Positions 57,673 to 64,000 of a stretch of DNA of 64,000 nucleotides are shown in pieces (position 1 is the first letter of the stretch; the number at the start of each line of letters is the position of its first letter). A program made the position numbers and the translations under genes. This DNA is from Streptomyces glomeratus (GTDB lineage: Bacteria; Actinomycetota; Actinomycetes; Streptomycetales; Streptomycetaceae), in the NCBI RefSeq assembly GCF_021462825.1, contig NZ_JAKEEB010000039.1:1-64000 (forward strand), written 5' to 3'. The notes beneath the pieces are model-generated. The model ran no database searches. It saw only the letters and a program-made list of their open reading frames with translations, and was not told the origin of the DNA.

Positions 57673-58143
57673 ACTGCGCGCTTGCGCGAAAGCAACTATA
57701 CCCAACCCGGAGCGCATGCGGGACGCGCCACCGGATGCCGATTCCCCGGCCCGGGCGGCGGGCCGGCCGACGGCGGGTGGATGGGCACGGTCTGTGGCGG
57801 GAGGGCGGCCGCTCCACGATCTTGGCCACGGGCGTTCCCGGTGGGGGCGTGGCCCGGTCCCTGCGGTGACCGTGTGGGGGAGAGCGGCCAGACGCCCAAC
57901 TGCGGTGGACCACGTGGCCTTTCTCCCGGGTGCCGTACGCAAGGCCGTCGCGCGCCGTTGCCGTCCGGAGCCCTCGCGGCGCCCTCGCGGAGCCCTCGCA
58001 CAGGTCCCCGCCGGGCCCGCGCCGCGGAGATCCCGGTCGCCGTGACCGCTCCGGACCGGTATCGGCTTACGGTGAGTTCGTGCCCGATGGATGTGTGGCG
58101 ACCCTCACATCGTCCGACGGAGAATCCCGTCGACGCGCACGAG
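57673..58143. other. Non-coding spacer between two tRNA-Gly genes
   Basis: About 470 bases with no supported gene. A TATAGT (minus strand, near 57692-57697) is a possible -10 for copy 1. CCCTCGCGG-like repeats are seen near 57972-57998. Open frames are GC by-products. Confidence 0.4.
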
Positions 58144-58173
58144 AAAGGCCCCGGTCGATCGACCGGGGCCTTT
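58144..58173 (-). terminator. Terminator after tRNA-Gly copy 2
   Basis: A perfect 30-bp palindrome with arms AAAGGCCCCGGTCGA/TCGACCGGGGCCTTT; symmetrical, so it may work in both directions. Confidence 0.85.
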
Positions 58174-58182
58174 GCTCCGTGG

Positions 58183-58255
58183 AGCGGACGACGAGGCTCG
58201 AACTCGCGACCTCAACCTTGGCAAGGTTGCGCTCTACCAACTGAGCTACGTCCGC
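58183..58255 (-). tRNA. tRNA-Gly, anticodon GCC (copy 2)
   Basis: Identical 73-nt sequence to copy 1 (57600-57672), about 510 bases downstream in the window. Confidence 0.95.
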
Positions 58256-58371
58256 ACTGCCCCCGACCGGCTTCCACCGATCGGTGCGAGCACCAGCCTA
58301 CCTGATCCTTTCCCCGGCTCTCGACAAGCTCGAGCAGGGGGACCTCATGGACGGCCGGGCCGATGCCGTGG

Positions 58372-58443
58372 AGCGGGTGACAGGGATTGCACACTGCGCC
58401 TCCCCCTTGGAAAGGGGGTGTTCTGCTACTGAACTACACCCGC
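58372..58443 (-). tRNA. tRNA-Gly, anticodon TCC
   Basis: 72 nt. Acceptor GCGGGTG / CACCCGC, discriminator T, anticodon loop TTTCCAA within stem CCCCC/GGGGG (TCC), T arm CAGTGTGCAATCCCTG-like. CCA not encoded. Confidence 0.95.
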
Positions 58444-58574
58444 GTGACTCCTCGGGTCTCGGCCTTTCGGCCTCGTCCCTCGGCGTGATCCAGACTGTAG
58501 CTGATCACCGGGGGTGCAACGCAAGTCGGTTGCGGGCGGGGGCGGCGGGGCCGCCCCGCGACCACGCAACCGTG

Positions 58575-58892
58575 TCACTGCGCCTCTGCGAACGCCTCGT
58601 AGACCTTCTTGGGGATCCGGCCCCGCGGCGGGACGTCCATCTTGTTGGAGCGGGCCCAGGCGCGGACGGCGGCCGGGTCCGGCGTCAACGCCGTGTGCGT
58701 GTAGGCCTTGCCGGACTTCGCCTTCTTGCGGCCTGCCTCCACGTAGGGCTCCAGCGCCTTACGCAGTTTCTTGGCATTGGTTTGATTGAGGTCGATCTCG
58801 TACGACTTGCCGTCGAGTCCGAAGGCGATCGTTTCCGCCGCTTCTGAGCCGTCGATGTCGTCAAAGAGAGTGACCACGACACGCTGCGCCAC
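58575..58892 (-). CDS. lsrL: Lsr2-family nucleoid protein (paralogue, LsrL-like)
   Basis: The 105-aa protein (GTG start) has the N-terminal dimerisation domain (MAQRVVVTLFDDIDGSEAAE, TIAFGLDGKSYEIDLNQTNA) and the C-terminal DNA-binding part with the AT-hook-like tripeptide R90-G91-R92 (PPRGRIPKKVYEAF). Lsr2 silences A/T-rich, acquired DNA; Streptomyces usually has two copies, and this position fits the second (lsrL, SCO4076 as I recall). The upstream 360 bases are unusually A/T-rich for this window. Confidence 0.88.
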   Translation of the reverse strand: MAQRVVVTLFDDIDGSEAAETIAFGLDGKSYEIDLNQTNAKKLRKALEPYVEAGRKKAKSGKAYTHTALTPDPAAVRAWARSNKMDVPPRGRIPKKVYEAFAEAQ

Positions 58893-59254
58893 GAATATCG
58901 GTCCCTTCGTGCGGCACCTCCGCGATCATCCGCCATGACGTGCGCGGACGTCCGGGGATGCCGGGGAGATGTCGACTGTCCGGCAGTAATTGGGCAAAGT
59001 ATCGGCTAATGCCAATTCCTTTGTACAGTGCCCGGCATTGCATTGTGAAGACCGACTGAATACCTCCGCGTGTCCCATGGCAATGCTCCGCCGCCGCTCT
59101 TCTGCGGTTTTTCCGAGGATTTTCCGTACGGAGACGGCCCGACCGATACCGGATCGTGATGGGGCTCACGTAGGAAGCTACGAATCTACGCGAGTAGAAA
59201 TTTTGTGCCGGTAGTCTGAAGGAACCTGCTCAGCACCACACATCGGGAGTGCCA
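58893..59254. other. A/T-rich divergent intergenic region between lsrL and purS
   Basis: About 362 bases with several short A/T runs (GTATCGGCTAATGCCAATTC; TTTTTCCGAGGATTTTCC; GAAATTTTGTG). TCTACGCGAGTAGA (59183-59196 approx.) is a palindrome followed by AATTTTG. Promoters of lsrL and the purSQL operon must lie here. No gene is supported. Confidence 0.5.
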
Positions 59255-59518
59255 GTGGCACGCGTCGTAGTCGACGTCATGCTCAAGCCGGAGATCCTCG
59301 ACCCCCAGGGCCAGGCGGTCCAGCGCGCCCTGCCGCGGCTCGGTTTCGAAGGCATCTCCGACGTACGTCAGGGAAAGCGATTCGAACTCGAGGTGGACGG
59401 GCCGGTCGACGAGGCCGCGCTCGCCCGCATCCGTGATCTTGCGGAATCCTTCCTCGCCAACACCGTGATCGAGGACTTCACCGTCAAGGTGGAGGAAGTC
59501 GCGGAGGCCGCCAAGTGA
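59255..59518 (+). CDS. purS: FGAM synthase subunit PurS
   Basis: The 87-aa subunit starts at GTG after GGGAG (MARVVVDVMLKPEILDPQGQ); a GTG six bases upstream would cover the ribosome site. The rest GLPRLGFEGISDVRQGKRFE-like pattern fits the family. It bridges PurQ and PurL in the four-step enzyme that makes FGAM. GTGA overlap with purQ. Confidence 0.93.
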   Translation: MARVVVDVMLKPEILDPQGQAVQRALPRLGFEGISDVRQGKRFELEVDGPVDEAALARIRDLAESFLANTVIEDFTVKVEEVAEAAK

Positions 59519-60195
59519 CCGCTCGTATTGGCGTCGTCACTTTCCCGGGCAGCCTCGACGACCGGGACACGCAGCGCGCGATCCGTCTCGCGGGCGCGGA
59601 GCCCGTCGCCCTCTGGCACAAGGACAAGGACCTCAAGCAGGTCGACGCCGTGGTGCTGCCGGGTGGTTTCTCGTACGGCGACTATCTGCGCGCCGGTGCC
59701 ATCTCCCGCTTCTCGCCGGTGATGGGGTCCGTTATCGAACAGGCGAAGGCCGGTCTGCCGGTCCTCGGCATCTGCAACGGCTTCCAGATCCTCACCGAAG
59801 CCCATCTCCTCCCGGGCGCGATGCTCGGCAACGACCACCTCCACTTCATCTGCCGCGACCAGAAGCTGCGGGTGGAGAACGCGGGGACCGCCTGGACCGG
59901 CGACTACACCGCCGGTCAGGACATCCACATCCCGCTGAAGAACATGGACGGCCGGTACGTCGCCGACGACTACACGCTCGACAAGCTGGAGGCGGAGGGC
60001 CGGGTCGTCTTCCGTTACGTCGACTTCAACCCGAACGGCTCGCTCCGGGACATCGCCGGCATCACCAACGAGGCCGGGAACGTCGTCGGCCTCATGCCGC
60101 ACCCCGAGCACGCCGTCGAGCCGCTGATCGGTACCGGCCGTACCGACGGGCTTCTGTTCTTCACGTCGATCCTCAAGAAGCTGGTGGGCGCATGA
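59515..60195 (+). CDS. purQ: FGAM synthase glutaminase subunit PurQ
   Basis: The 226-aa class I amidotransferase frees ammonia from glutamine for PurL. Catalytic Cys87 (LGICNGFQILTEA), His196 and Glu198 (MPHPEHAVEP). It starts within the purS stop and ends in ATGA with purL, so the three subunits are translated together. Confidence 0.95.
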   Translation: MTARIGVVTFPGSLDDRDTQRAIRLAGAEPVALWHKDKDLKQVDAVVLPGGFSYGDYLRAGAISRFSPVMGSVIEQAKAGLPVLGICNGFQILTEAHLLPGAMLGNDHLHFICRDQKLRVENAGTAWTGDYTAGQDIHIPLKNMDGRYVADDYTLDKLEAEGRVVFRYVDFNPNGSLRDIAGITNEAGNVVGLMPHPEHAVEPLIGTGRTDGLLFFTSILKKLVGA

Positions 60196-62450
60196 GCCGG
60201 ACGCCTCTGGACACGGTCGAGCACGCGACCGCGACCCCCGACGTCGAGCTGCCCTGGGCCGAACTCGGCCTGAAGAAGGACGAGTACGAGCGGATCCTCG
60301 AGATCCTCGGCCGCCGCCCGACCGGCGCCGAGCTCGCCATGTACTCGGTCATGTGGTCCGAGCACTGCTCGTACAAGTCCTCCAAGGTCCACCTCCGCCA
60401 GTTCGGTGAGAAAGCCCCCGAGTCCGACGCCCTGCTCGTCGGCATCGGCGAGAACGCCGGTGTCGTCGACGTCGGCCAGGGCTACGCGGTCACCTTCAAG
60501 GTGGAGTCGCACAACCACCCGTCCTATGTGGAGCCCTACCAGGGCGCCGCGACCGGTGTCGGCGGCATCGTGCGCGACATCATCGCGATGGGCGCGCGGC
60601 CGGTGGCCGTCGTCGACCCGCTGCGGTTCGGCGCGGCCGACCACCCCGACACCAAGCGCGTCCTGCCCGGCGTCGTCGCCGGCATCGGCGGATACGGCAA
60701 CTGCCTGGGCCTGCCGAACATCGGCGGCGAGGTCGTCTTCGACTCCTGCTACCAGGGCAACCCGCTGGTCAACGCGGGCGCCATCGGTGTCATGCGGCAC
60801 GAGGACATCCACCTCGCGAAGGCTTCCGGCGCGGGCAACAAGGTCGTCCTGTACGGCGCCCGGACCGGTGGCGACGGCATCGGCGGCGCCTCGATCCTGG
60901 CCTCCGAGACCTTCGACGACGCCAAGCCGAGCAAGCGCCCGGCGGTCCAGGTCGGCGACCCCTTCCAGGAGAAGCTGCTCATCGAGTGCACCCTGGAGGC
61001 CTTCCAGGAGAAGCTGGTCGTCGGCATCCAGGACCTGGGCGCGGCGGGCCTGTCCTGCGCCACCTCCGAGCTGGCCTCCAACGGCTCCGGCGGTATGCGC
61101 GTCACCCTGGACGACGTACCGCTGCGCGACTCCACGCTCTCGCCGGAGGAGATCCTCATGAGCGAGTCGCAGGAACGCATGTGCGCCGTCGTGGAGCCGG
61201 AGAAGGTCGACCGCTTCCTGGAGATCTGCGAGAAGTGGGACGTCATCGCCACCGTCATCGGTGAGGTGACGGACGGGGACCGGCTGGAGATCTACTGGCA
61301 CGGCGAGAAGATCGTCGACGTGGACCCGCGGACGGTCGCGCACGAGGGCCCGGTCTACGAGCGTCCGTACGCCCGCCCCGAGTGGCAGGACGCGCTCCAG
61401 GCCGACGACGCGAACAAGCTTCCGCGGCCCGAGACCTCCGAGGAGCTGAGGGACCAGGTCCTGAGGCTGGTGGCGTCCCCCAACCAGGCGTCCAAGAAGT
61501 GGATCACCTCCCAGTACGACCACTTCGTCCAGGGCAACACGGTCCTCGCCCAGCCCGAGGACTCCGGGATGATCCGCATCGACGAGGAGTCCGGGCTCGG
61601 TGTCGCCATCGCGACCGACGGCAACGGGCGGTACGCGAAGCTCGACCCGTACGCGGGCGCGCAGCTCGCCCTCGCCGAGGCGTACCGGAACGTGGCGACC
61701 ACAGGTGCCAAGCCGCTGGCCGTCTCCGACTGCCTGAACTTCGGCTCGCCCGAGGACCCGGCCGTCATGTGGCAGTTCGCGGAGGCCGTCCGCGGTCTCG
61801 CCGACGCCTGCCGCCAGCTCGGCACCCCGGTGACCGGCGGCAATGTCTCGCTCTACAACCAGACGGGCGAGGTGGCCATCCACCCGACCCCGGTGGTGGC
61901 GGTACTGGGTGTCATCGACGACGTCGCCCGCCGTACGCCGGTCGCCTTCCGGGAGGAGGGCCAGCTGCTCTACCTGCTCGGCGACACCCGTGAGGAGTTC
62001 GGCGGTTCGGCCTGGTCGCAGGTCGTCCACGACCACCTCGGCGGTCTGCCGCCGCAGGTCGACCTGGAGCGCGAGCGGCTTCTGGCCGAGATCCTCATCT
62101 CGGCCTCGCGCGACGGCATGATCGACTCCGCGCACGACCTGTCCGACGGCGGTCTGATCCAGGCCGTGGTCGAGTCGGCGCTGCTCGGCGGCAAGGGCGC
62201 GCGGCTGATCGTGCCGGACGGGCTCGACGCGTTCACCTTCCTCTTCTCCGAGTCGGCGGGCCGCGCGATCGTCGCGGTGCCGCGCTCCGAGGAGGTCCGC
62301 TTCAACGACATGTGCGGCGCGCGCGGCCTGCCCGCCACCCGCATCGGTGTCGTGGACGGCGGCGCGGTGGAGCTCCAGGGCGAGTTCGAGCTGTCGCTGG
62401 AGGAACTGCGCGAGGCACACGAGGGAACCATTCCCGCGCTCCTCAAGTAA
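60192..62450 (+). CDS. purL: FGAM synthase large subunit PurL
   Basis: The 752-aa small-form PurL turns FGAR into FGAM with ATP and ammonia. Markers: MYSVMWSEHCSYKSSKVHLR, VTFKVESHNHPSYVEPYQGA, TGVGGIVRDIIAMGARPVAV, and the second lobe VTGGNVSLYNQTGEVAIHPT, DLSDGGLIQAVVESALLGGK. Full length. The third gene of the operon. Confidence 0.96.
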   Translation: MSRTPLDTVEHATATPDVELPWAELGLKKDEYERILEILGRRPTGAELAMYSVMWSEHCSYKSSKVHLRQFGEKAPESDALLVGIGENAGVVDVGQGYAVTFKVESHNHPSYVEPYQGAATGVGGIVRDIIAMGARPVAVVDPLRFGAADHPDTKRVLPGVVAGIGGYGNCLGLPNIGGEVVFDSCYQGNPLVNAGAIGVMRHEDIHLAKASGAGNKVVLYGARTGGDGIGGASILASETFDDAKPSKRPAVQVGDPFQEKLLIECTLEAFQEKLVVGIQDLGAAGLSCATSELASNGSGGMRVTLDDVPLRDSTLSPEEILMSESQERMCAVVEPEKVDRFLEICEKWDVIATVIGEVTDGDRLEIYWHGEKIVDVDPRTVAHEGPVYERPYARPEWQDALQADDANKLPRPETSEELRDQVLRLVASPNQASKKWITSQYDHFVQGNTVLAQPEDSGMIRIDEESGLGVAIATDGNGRYAKLDPYAGAQLALAEAYRNVATTGAKPLAVSDCLNFGSPEDPAVMWQFAEAVRGLADACRQLGTPVTGGNVSLYNQTGEVAIHPTPVVAVLGVIDDVARRTPVAFREEGQLLYLLGDTREEFGGSAWSQVVHDHLGGLPPQVDLERERLLAEILISASRDGMIDSAHDLSDGGLIQAVVESALLGGKGARLIVPDGLDAFTFLFSESAGRAIVAVPRSEEVRFNDMCGARGLPATRIGVVDGGAVELQGEFELSLEELREAHEGTIPALLK

Positions 62451-62457
62451 GTTCCGC

Positions 62458-62515
62458 CGGCCGTAAGCAAGCCCCTACGGCCGTAGGCAAGTCCGTCGGC
62501 CGTAGGACCACGGTC
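62458..62515. repeat. Three short tandem repeats after purL
   Basis: GGCCGTAAGCAAGCCCCTAC, GGCCGTAGGCAAGTCCGTC and GGCCGTAGGACC follow one another, about 20 bases each, with falling similarity. Confidence 0.65.
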
Positions 62516-62534
62516 CTGTCGGTCGTACGACGGT

Positions 62535-62565
62535 GAAGGCCCCGCCCGGATCGGGCGGGGCCTTC
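62535..62565. terminator. Bidirectional terminator between purL and the DHA2 gene
   Basis: GAAGGCCCCGCCCG and CGGGCGGGGCCTTC pair perfectly with a three-base loop. Both flanking genes end into it. Confidence 0.85.
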
Positions 62566-62576
62566 GTCACGCGTCG

Positions 62577-64000
62577 TCACGCCGAGACCGGTTGGCTCTG
62601 CCGGGCCGGGGCCGAAGCACCGTTCTGGCCAGCGGACTTGGGCAGCCGCAGGGCCAGCAGTGCGGCGAGGCCCATCAGTCCGGCCCCGCTCCAGAAGACG
62701 ACCTGTGTCGCCTCGACGAAGGCGTGCACACCGGCCGCGTGGTGCGCTCCCCCCGGCCGGGCCGCCAGCGCGCCGACGTCGCCTCCGGGACCGTGGGCGG
62801 CGTAGACGCGGGCCAGCACGGTGCCGAAGGCGGCCGTGCCCAAGGCGTTGCCGAGCGTCTGGAAGAAACGGACGGAGGTGGTGGCGACGCCCAGCTGGTG
62901 GCGCGGTGCGGAGTTCTGGACGAGCAGGATCAGCTGGCCGACGAGCTGCCCGAAACCGGCACCGGTCAGGAGGAGTTCGCCGCGTATCCACCACAGCGAG
63001 GTGTGCGGGCCGGTGGTGGCGGCGAGGAGGGCGAGGGCGGTGGTGGCCGTGCCGCTGACCGTGAACGTCCGCGCCGACCAGCCGCGCGCGGTCAGCCGGC
63101 CGGAGAGCAGGCCGACGCCCGTCAGGCCGACCGCCATCGGGACGAGGTAGAGGCCGGCCGAGGAGCTGGCGATGCCGCGCGCGACCTGAAGGTAGATCAG
63201 CACGTAGTAGATGGTGCACATCATCGCGCTGCCCAGGATGGCCTGGACGGCGAAGCCCAGGCGCAGCTCGCGGACTGCGAACAGAGAGAGCGGAAGCACC
63301 GGTTCGGGCGCCCGTAGCTGCCGCCACAGGAACAGGGCGAGCGTCAGGGCGGCCGCCAGGACCAGTCCCAGGACGACCGGGGACGACCAGGGGTACCGCT
63401 TTCCGCCCCAGTCCGTCACCAGCAGCAGCGTGCTGGAGAACGCGGCCGCGAGCGCGGCACCGGTGTAGTCGATCGGGCGGCGCACCGGGCTCCCCGGAAG
63501 TTTCAGGGCCAGGGCGGACGCGGCCAGCACCGCGATTCCGATGGGCAGGTTGACGTAGAAGATCCAGCGCCAGTTCGCGTGGTCGGCCAGCAGGCCGCCG
63601 ATCCAGGGGCCGATCGCCATCGCTCCGCCGGCGACGAGTCCGCCGATGTTGCCGCGCTTGTCGGAGCCCTTCTCCTGCGGACTCTTCAGATGGGCGATCA
63701 CCACCATGGTCACGCTCATCAGTCCGCCGCCGCCCAGGCCCTGCAGGGCCCGGGCGGCGATGAGCTGTCCCATGGACTGGGCGGCGCCGCACAGTGCCGA
63801 ACCGAGCAGGAACGTGGCGATCGCGCCGGTGAAGACGCGCTTGGGGCCGAGGACGTCGCAGAGCTTGCCGTACAGCGGCAGCATCGCCGCGGAGGCCAGC
63901 GCGTAGGCGCTGACCAGCCAGGGGATTGCCTCGATGCCGTGATCGGGATCCAGGTCGCGGACGATCGGGACGGTGGCGGCCGACACGATCTGCAGGTCCA
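62577..64000 (-). CDS. DHA2-type MFS drug exporter, 5' end outside the window
   Basis: At least 473 aa; the frame stays open to the right edge (LDLQIVSAATVPIVRDLD), so the start lies beyond 64000. Visible motifs: YALASAAMLPLYGKLCDVLG (motif A), QGLGGGGLMSVTMVVIAHL and LVAGGAMAIGPWIGGLLAD (motif C). About 12-13 helices are in view. It lacks the C-terminal beta-sandwich repeats of the other DHA2 protein in this window. Substrate unknown. The terminator at 62535-62565 follows its stop. Confidence 0.88.
   Translation of the reverse strand, partial: DLQIVSAATVPIVRDLDPDHGIEAIPWLVSAYALASAAMLPLYGKLCDVLGPKRVFTGAIATFLLGSALCGAAQSMGQLIAARALQGLGGGGLMSVTMVVIAHLKSPQEKGSDKRGNIGGLVAGGAMAIGPWIGGLLADHANWRWIFYVNLPIGIAVLAASALALKLPGSPVRRPIDYTGAALAAAFSSTLLLVTDWGGKRYPWSSPVVLGLVLAAALTLALFLWRQLRAPEPVLPLSLFAVRELRLGFAVQAILGSAMMCTIYYVLIYLQVARGIASSSAGLYLVPMAVGLTGVGLLSGRLTARGWSARTFTVSGTATTALALLAATTGPHTSLWWIRGELLLTGAGFGQLVGQLILLVQNSAPRHQLGVATTSVRFFQTLGNALGTAAFGTVLARVYAAHGPGGDVGALAARPGGAHHAAGVHAFVEATQVVFWSGAGLMGLAALLALRLPKSAGQNGASAPARQSQPVSA

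Overview
The window is chromosomal DNA of a Streptomyces. It has very high G+C, strong third-position GC bias, frequent GTG/TTG starts, GGAGG-type ribosome sites and many GUGA/AUGA stop-start overlaps. Gene content and order match my memory of the S. coelicolor SCO403x-SCO4079 segment: sigma genes, tadA, upp, dnaX, purD, purC, an Lsr2 paralogue, purSQL. The match is from memory, not from a database search.

Layout. (1) 1-1.3 kb: an IS110-family insertion sequence, cut by the left edge, beside a PPOX gene. (2) 1.3-5.9 kb: a marR-MFS transporter-YceI gene group read leftwards, with a twin-palindrome operator upstream of marR. (3) 6-15.6 kb: housekeeping and small conserved genes, including two SigB-like sigma factors, tRNA-Ser(CGA), tadA and its partner, upp, a LytR_C protein, an HdeD-like membrane protein and a HhH-GPD protein. 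(4) 15.6-19.8 kb: a four-gene operon (Ntn acylase, siderophore-type acetyltransferase, cupin, SDR) behind an iron box. (5) 19.9-25.3 kb: a CopC/CopD fusion and a sugar ABC importer without its ATPase. (6) 25.3-31.6 kb: a zinc-finger tail-anchored protein and two SpoIIE-type phosphatases. (7) 31.8-47.8 kb: a 15.7-kb actinomycete integrative and conjugative element (AICE) in the 3' end of tRNA-Ser(GGA). (8) 47.8-62.5 kb: SRP RNA, dnaX, purD, purC, three tRNA-Gly genes, an Lsr2 paralogue and purSQL, with a 0.85-kb degenerate repeat tract before purC. (9) The right edge holds a second DHA2 transporter, cut by the window end.

The AICE is the main accessory region. It is bounded by 116-bp direct repeats (32096-32211 and 47641-47756) that contain the 3' part of tRNA-Ser and its terminator. 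It has a right-hand conjugation, replication and integration block: a TraB/FtsK-type translocase, Spd-like membrane proteins, a rolling-circle Rep, Xis and Int. A regulatory block holds a GntR-NUDIX fusion (KorSA plus Pif functions in one protein) and an XRE-like regulator. The left-hand cargo looks like a defence island: Vsr endonuclease, cytosine-C5 methyltransferase, an unrecognised protein with a D...ExK pattern that is a candidate cognate restriction enzyme, an AbrB-like protein, and an HNH endonuclease with an EVE-like N-terminus that could be modification-dependent. Just left of the element lie a TIR-domain fragment, a relic integrase fragment and a relic pair of integrase arm sites, evidence that an earlier element used the same tRNA.

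The strongest candidates for undescribed biology are the Vsr/MTase/unknown-nuclease/EVE-HNH cargo, the GntR-NUDIX regulator with its operators, the nested and relic att sites, a long imperfect palindrome that may be a single-strand origin or transfer locus, and the iron-box acylase/acetyltransferase operon. All functional statements come from reading motifs; no searches were run.
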